From assembly GCA_949287115.1 (NCBI GenBank), contig CASEFF010000235.1, forward strand, positions 1 through 8,518: a DNA stretch of 8,518 nucleotides. Reading direction: 5' to 3'. Source of the stretch: an uncultured Bacillota bacterium (GTDB lineage Bacteria > Bacillota > Clostridia > Peptostreptococcales > Anaerovoracaceae). The position numbers were made by a program, and so were the translations under genes. Below are positions 4,854 through 8,518 of this stretch, one piece after another (the first letter of the stretch is position 1; every line of letters starts with the position of its first letter). The notes under the pieces were generated by a model, which ran no database searches, was not told where the DNA came from, and saw only the letters and a program-made list of their open reading frames with translations.

Positions 4854-7811
4854 TCATTCGCCTACAATTGGTTCTGTTTCTTCAGTTGTAGGCGCTGTCG
4901 TTGTTGTAGGCGCTGTCGTTGTTGTAGGTGCTGTCGTTGCCGGTGCCTGTGTAGTAGGCGCTGTCGTCGACTCCTTAGTTGTGGACGATCCGGAAGACGA
5001 TCGCGTGATGCCTACCTTTGAGTATGTGCCGTCGGTGTAGTATTCGCCGCCTACGCTGATAACGTTATCAGGTCTGTCGCGGAACGATTCGTAAGGCATT
5101 CCTTCGCAAACTCTGCTCATTATCGCCGACCAGAATCTTGCGGACTTGGCACTTCCCGATGTGAGCTGGATGTTGACGTCGTTACCCATCCACAGAGCCA
5201 TCGTGTACTGCGGCGTGAAGCCGGAGAACCAGGCGTCATAGTTGTTGTCCGTCGTACCGGTCTTGCCGCCTACAGGCTGTGATCCTATGGATGCACCGCC
5301 CGCTATACCGTTGGTTACTACCGTGCGGAGCATATCGGTCATTATCCATGCCACGCCTTCGTCATATACCTGTTCACCTTCTGCGGTCTGCTCGAAGAGC
5401 ACCTCATCGTCCGAATTGAGGACTCTCGTGTAGGATATAGGCTCCTTGTATTCGCCGCCGTTAGGGAAGGTGGCGTATGCCGCCGTCAGCTCCAGCGGTG
5501 AGATACCGTTGGTCATACCGCCCAGTGCGAGAGCAGCAGGGTTGAGGTCGTTTACTTCGCCTTCATCGTCAAGAGTCGTTATGCCGACCTTTTTCAGCAT
5601 GGAAGACGAGTAATCTGCGCCTATCTGCTGGAATGTCTTTACCGCACATGTATTTACGGACTGCTGCAGCGCCGTACGGAGGGTCATCTGACCTCTGTAT
5701 CCCGAGTATGCGTTCTTCGGCCACGATCTGCCGTTCATGTTTATCGGCTGGTCGTTTATGACGCTTCCCGCCGTTATATATCTTCCCCAGTTGCTGCCGT
5801 CGCTCTTATCGAGGGACATCGTCCTTCCGTCGCGTTCGTATTCGTAACTCATCTGCAGTCCAGGTCCGTATACGGCTATAGGCTTTATCGATGATCCCGG
5901 CTGCCTAGGGTTGGTGGCTCTGTTGTAGAGCTGTTCACCCGTTGCACCGCGGCCTCCTATCATGGCCTTTATCTCACCTGTGGAGTTCTCCATGATGACT
6001 GCCGCCGCCTGAGGTTGCCTTATCTGCTGTTTGAGACTGTAGTTGTTCTCGGATACTATGAGGTCATCGCCGTCGCTCTTGAAGAAGTCAGGGTAATCTT
6101 TGAAGAACTGTGCGGAGATGACGGCGTTGCCGTCTCCGTCAACGGTCTTATAACCCTGAGGGATCGACAGTGCGCCGCTCTCTATGAAGTAGAACACGCC
6201 GCCGTCGTTTATGTACATTCCCTTGAACTCGATGCTGACATCAGGCTGTCCGTTGACCTCTGTCTCATAAATGTTGAGACGTTTGTCGGCGAGTATCTTC
6301 ATACTGCCGTCCTTCTGCATTTTGTATTCGCTGCTGTCGAGAACGAACTGATCGTCGTCGTTGAAGTAATGCGAATAGTCGTAGATCATTATATCGCCGT
6401 TATCGTTGAGCAGATCGCCTTCGCTGTTTGTCCTTGCGTATGCGACGCCTGCGAAGTTGTCGGTATCCTCAAACTCCTCTTCGACGATGGTCTGTATCCT
6501 TGAATCGAGGGTGGTGTATATCTTAAGTCCGCCTGTGTATATCATGTCCTGAGCATCCGATTCCTCGACGCCGTATTCGGCAACGATGTCATCGGTCAGT
6601 TCGTCCACCACGTAATCGGTGAAGTAGGACGACATGCTGGCACTTGATGAAACGCCGACCTTTATGTAGTCTCGCAGATCATCGTTTTTCCACTGCTCCA
6701 GAGCTTCACTCGTGATGAAGCCTTCGCTGGCCATGTTGTTGAGTACGAGATCACGCCTGTCCTTGGATATCTCTCCGTTGTACAGGTACGTGGCGCTGTC
6801 TGTGCTCGCTACAGTCGGAAGGGACGTATTGCTGCCTTCGTAATCCGCGATGACGAGGGCGTATGTGTCAGGAGACTGCGGGAGAGCGGCAAGGGCCGCA
6901 CATTCCAGAGTATTGAGATCCTGCACATCCTTGGAGAAATACGACTGGGACGCCGCCTGCACACCGTAGGAATTGAATCCCAGATATATGGTGTTGAGGT
7001 ACGCCTCCATTATCTCTTCCTTCGAAAGGTTCTTCTCGAGGACTATCGTACAGTAGGCCTCGGATATCTTCCTGTTGAGACTTCGCTGTCCCTTTATCTC
7101 TGCGAGATACACGTTACGCGCCAGCTGCTGGGTAACGGTACTCGTACCGCTGATCTGTCCTCCGCCGAAGATGCTGTCCTTCACTGCGCCGACCATTCTG
7201 ATGAAGTTGAACCCGTTGTGGGACCAGAAGCTGTTGTCCTCTATGGCCACTACAGCGTTTATCAGGTCTTCCGGCATATCCTCATAATCAACGATGGTCC
7301 TGTTGCCGTCCGAGAAATAGAGATTATCTATCTCGTTGCCGTCGGCGTCGTACATTACCGAACGCTGGTTGAGCATGGAATATATATCGTCGGTATTCAC
7401 ATCAGGTGCTGCCGTGAAGATGATGCCGACGTATATGCCCACGGCAAGTATGAGGCCTACGCATATGAGGCCTGCCGCTCTGAGAGCCGTACGCTTTTTG
7501 CCGGTGCCGCCGGCACTGCCGGAAGGTTTTCTGCGACCTCCGCCCGAACCGGAGCCGGAAGCGGCTGCGGCGCTTTTTCTTACCCGGGATCTTTGGGAAG
7601 TATCCGCGGATCTCTTTCCCATCTTCCTTTTGCGGCCTTCTGTACGTGATCCGCTGCGGGAAGCTCCCGATCTTCCGGAGCTGCGCTCCGGTGCGACATG
7701 CTGACCATCGCTGCGACTGCGTCTGTTCTGATCGACATTCGCCTGGTCGAACTGAGCGAAGAATTCATTTATGTCGTCGTTCTTGTTGTTGCCATTGCGT
7801 TTATCTACCAA
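4854..7811 (-). CDS. Class A penicillin-binding protein (PBP1A-type, glycosyltransferase/transpeptidase)
   Basis: This 985-residue bifunctional enzyme polymerises lipid II and cross-links peptidoglycan on the outer face of the membrane. Residues 1-108 are a long cytoplasmic tail rich in R, K, S and G. Residues about 109-131 are the signal anchor. Residues about 150-320 are the GT51 domain, with AIEDNSFWSHNG (catalytic Glu191), GTSTVTQQLARN, RKISEA and EEIMEAYLNTIYLG. The transpeptidase domain starts near GLKIYTTLD (428-436). Its core carries SSIK (640-643, nucleophile Ser640), SVN (718-720) and KTGT (850-853). Between these parts, residues about 451-598 form an Asp/Tyr-rich insertion. Residues about 937-985 are a Ser/Thr/Pro/Ala tail ending in acidic residues. 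The start is TTG at 7811, the only start that keeps the AGGAGG site (7821-7826); the next in-frame Met is residue 64. The gene is ponA/pbp1A-like and probably monocistronic. Confidence 0.96.
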   Translation of the reverse strand: MVDKRNGNNKNDDINEFFAQFDQANVDQNRRSRSDGQHVAPERSSGRSGASRSGSRTEGRKRKMGKRSADTSQRSRVRKSAAAASGSGSGGGRRKPSGSAGGTGKKRTALRAAGLICVGLILAVGIYVGIIFTAAPDVNTDDIYSMLNQRSVMYDADGNEIDNLYFSDGNRTIVDYEDMPEDLINAVVAIEDNSFWSHNGFNFIRMVGAVKDSIFGGGQISGTSTVTQQLARNVYLAEIKGQRSLNRKISEAYCTIVLEKNLSKEEIMEAYLNTIYLGFNSYGVQAASQSYFSKDVQDLNTLECAALAALPQSPDTYALVIADYEGSNTSLPTVASTDSATYLYNGEISKDRRDLVLNNMASEGFITSEALEQWKNDDLRDYIKVGVSSSASMSSYFTDYVVDELTDDIVAEYGVEESDAQDMIYTGGLKIYTTLDSRIQTIVEEEFEDTDNFAGVAYARTNSEGDLLNDNGDIMIYDYSHYFNDDDQFVLDSSEYKMQKDGSMKILADKRLNIYETEVNGQPDVSIEFKGMYINDGGVFYFIESGALSIPQGYKTVDGDGNAVISAQFFKDYPDFFKSDGDDLIVSENNYSLKQQIRQPQAAAVIMENSTGEIKAMIGGRGATGEQLYNRATNPRQPGSSIKPIAVYGPGLQMSYEYERDGRTMSLDKSDGSNWGRYITAGSVINDQPINMNGRSWPKNAYSGYRGQMTLRTALQQSVNTCAVKTFQQIGADYSSSMLKKVGITTLDDEGEVNDLNPAALALGGMTNGISPLELTAAYATFPNGGEYKEPISYTRVLNSDDEVLFEQTAEGEQVYDEGVAWIMTDMLRTVVTNGIAGGASIGSQPVGGKTGTTDNNYDAWFSGFTPQYTMALWMGNDVNIQLTSGSAKSARFWSAIMSRVCEGMPYESFRDRPDNVISVGGEYYTDGTYSKVGITRSSSGSSTTKESTTAPTTQAPATTAPTTTTAPTTTTAPTTEETEPIVGE
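4888..4971. repeat. 18-bp tandem repeats coding the Thr/Ala/Pro tail of the PBP
   Basis: The unit GTAGGCGCTGTCGTTGTT occurs exactly at 4888-4905 and 4906-4923 and with three changes at 4924-4941. After a 12-bp variant stretch, a further diverged copy lies at 4954-4971. On the minus strand each unit codes a six-residue TTTTAP-type block, producing the APTTTTAPTTTTAPTT tail. The near-identity at DNA level suggests recent copy-number change by slippage. Confidence 0.85.
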
Positions 7812-7820
7812 GATACTTTT

Positions 7821-7826
7821 CCTCCT
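7821..7826 (-). promoter_or_regulatory. Ribosome binding site supporting the TTG start of the PBP gene
   Basis: On the minus strand AGGAGG lies 9 nt before the TTG at 7811. No in-frame ATG or GTG with a comparable site is found near it, so the TTG start is chosen. Confidence 0.85.
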
Positions 7827-7849
7827 AGTGATCTGAATTTACCGTCATC

Positions 7850-7878
7850 ATTATACCATTAAAGGGTTGAAAAGTAAA
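7850..7878 (-). promoter_or_regulatory. Sigma-A promoter for the PBP gene
   Basis: On the minus strand, TTTACT (7878-7873) and a perfect TATAAT (7855-7850) are separated by 17 bp. A TG one base before the -10 box (TGGTATAAT) gives an extended -10 element, which can make up for the weaker -35 box. Transcription would start near 7843, about 30 nt before the TTG codon. Confidence 0.75.
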
Positions 7879-7905
7879 AGAAAATAGAGGAACTTTCACA
7901 GTACC

Positions 7906-7934
7906 TTGACAAAAGCATTTAAATGGAATAAAAT
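7906..7934 (+). promoter_or_regulatory. Sigma-A promoter for comEC
   Basis: A perfect -35 box TTGACA (7906-7911) and TAAAAT (7929-7934, five of six matches to consensus) are separated by exactly 17 bp. The predicted start of transcription is about 7941, leaving a short leader before the ATG at 7969. Confidence 0.8.
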
Positions 7935-7950
7935 TACAAAAAAGTAATTT
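7931..7950. promoter_or_regulatory. Candidate operator: perfect inverted repeat over the comEC transcription start
   Basis: AAATTAC (7931-7937) and GTAATTT (7944-7950) are perfect inverted copies around a six-A spacer. The repeat overlaps the -10 box and the expected start of transcription, a classic place for a repressor to bind. It could also be a chance match in AT-rich DNA. No specific regulator can be named. Confidence 0.45.
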
Positions 7951-7968
7951 AAAGTATGAGGAGCCGAT

Positions 7969-8518
7969 ATGGTAAGGAGACCGCTTTTTTACATGACGGT
8001 GGCGCTGACCGCATCGACGGTGGCGGCACATTATATTGGAGAAATGTTCGCTGTCGTATCGGCTGCGGTGTTCATTGCGGCGGCACCGTTAAAGAGGAAA
8101 GGCGGGGCGGCGGGTCGTAAAACATTGCCGGCGGCAGCCATACTGGCGATCTTCTACGGGATGGGAGCAGTCAATTTCTGCGCGTACGGATATGTCAACG
8201 GTGAAAGCATCGTGCCGGAAGGCAAAGTTGAGATCATCGGCACGGTGAAACAGGTGGAGGAAAAACGCCGGGACGCCGATACGGTGAGCGTCACGATGGA
8301 GACGGAGGTATCGGAGGTCTGCGGAAGGCCGGCGGAGAGAAGGGAAGTTGTCCTCGTCAGCGTGTATATCGACGAAGAGATGAGCGGGAAGCGGGAAAGC
8401 GGATACAACAGCGCGGGCGTGGTGCCGGGAGATGTCGTACGGGTCGCAGGAGAGGGCGAGGAGCCGGCAGGCAGGAGGAACCCCGGATGTTTTGATTATG
8501 CTCTTTACCTCGAGTCCA
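7969..8518 (+). CDS. comEC: ComEC/Rec2-family competence protein, N-terminal part (3' end outside window)
   Basis: The frame is open from an ATG at 7969 to the end of the window (183 complete codons). The ATG has a GAGGAG site 5 nt upstream (7958-7963); an ATG at 7956 is in another frame. The start RRPLFYMTVALTASTVAAHYIG and two more hydrophobic stretches (about 27-40 and 52-73) are membrane segments. They are followed by a soluble OB-like region with EIIGTVKQVEEK, VVPGDVVRVAGEGEEP and the family signature RRNPGCFDYALYLES. This order (membrane helices, DUF4131-type domain, NPGxFDYxxYL) is typical of ComEC, the inner-membrane channel that passes single-stranded DNA during natural transformation. 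The competence and lactamase-like domains lie beyond the window. The gene is divergent from the PBP gene. Its isoleucine codons are mainly ATC (five of eight), unlike ureG. Confidence 0.88.
   Translation, partial: MVRRPLFYMTVALTASTVAAHYIGEMFAVVSAAVFIAAAPLKRKGGAAGRKTLPAAAILAIFYGMGAVNFCAYGYVNGESIVPEGKVEIIGTVKQVEEKRRDADTVSVTMETEVSEVCGRPAERREVVLVSVYIDEEMSGKRESGYNSAGVVPGDVVRVAGEGEEPAGRRNPGCFDYALYLES

Noticed and set aside
4803..5021. Plus-strand Cys/Arg-rich open frame over the terminator and PBP tail
   Set aside because: The CRRCRCCR pattern is a reading of the 18-bp repeats in another frame, and the frame starts within the terminator stem.
6015..6503. Plus-strand open frame of 162 codons, rich in Val and Glu
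   Set aside because: It is antisense to the PBP gene, has no family features, and mirrors the Asp/Tyr-rich insertion of the real protein.

Overview
The window looks like chromosomal DNA of a low-to-mid GC Gram-positive bacterium of the Clostridia type. This is inferred from strong GGAGG-like ribosome binding sites, consensus sigma-A promoters, a TTG start, a class A penicillin-binding protein with a long basic cytoplasmic tail and a Thr/Pro tail, a PAS-type sigma-54 activator, and very heavy use of the ATA isoleucine codon in several genes. The sequence alone does not fix a genus.

Left block, plus strand (1-4678). The window opens inside a membrane transporter of the NhaC (Na+/H+ antiporter) type, of which the last 265 residues are present. 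Next comes a complete sigma-54-dependent regulator (PAS, AAA+ with an intact GAFTGA loop, Fis-type helix-turn-helix). It is followed after 30 bp by three urease accessory genes, ureE, ureF and ureG, with gaps of 5 and 17 bp. After another 84 bp lies a small flavin-binding, pyridoxamine-phosphate-oxidase-like protein of the NimA-like group. No terminator is visible between any of these genes, so they may be one transcription unit. UreE, UreF and UreG deliver nickel to urease. The urease subunits (ureABC) and the fourth accessory gene ureD/ureH are not in the window, so they must lie to the left, lie elsewhere, or be missing.

Boundary (4679-4853). A 19-bp, almost perfectly paired hairpin flanked by A and T runs forms a bidirectional terminator between the plus-strand block and the convergent penicillin-binding protein gene.

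Right block (4854-8518). A 985-codon class A penicillin-binding protein (GT51 glycosyltransferase plus transpeptidase) lies on the minus strand and starts at TTG. A 157-bp divergent intergenic region carries a sigma-A promoter for each direction. It also holds a perfect inverted repeat over the predicted start of transcription of the rightward gene. That gene is the 5' end of a comEC/rec2-type DNA-uptake channel gene and runs off the window.

No insertion sequence, CRISPR array, tRNA or rRNA gene was seen. I found no wholly new system. The points most worth a second look are the local sigma-54 activator placed in the same apparent unit as nickel-delivery genes, the absence of ureD next to ureG, the contrast in isoleucine codon use along the window, and the candidate operator upstream of comEC.
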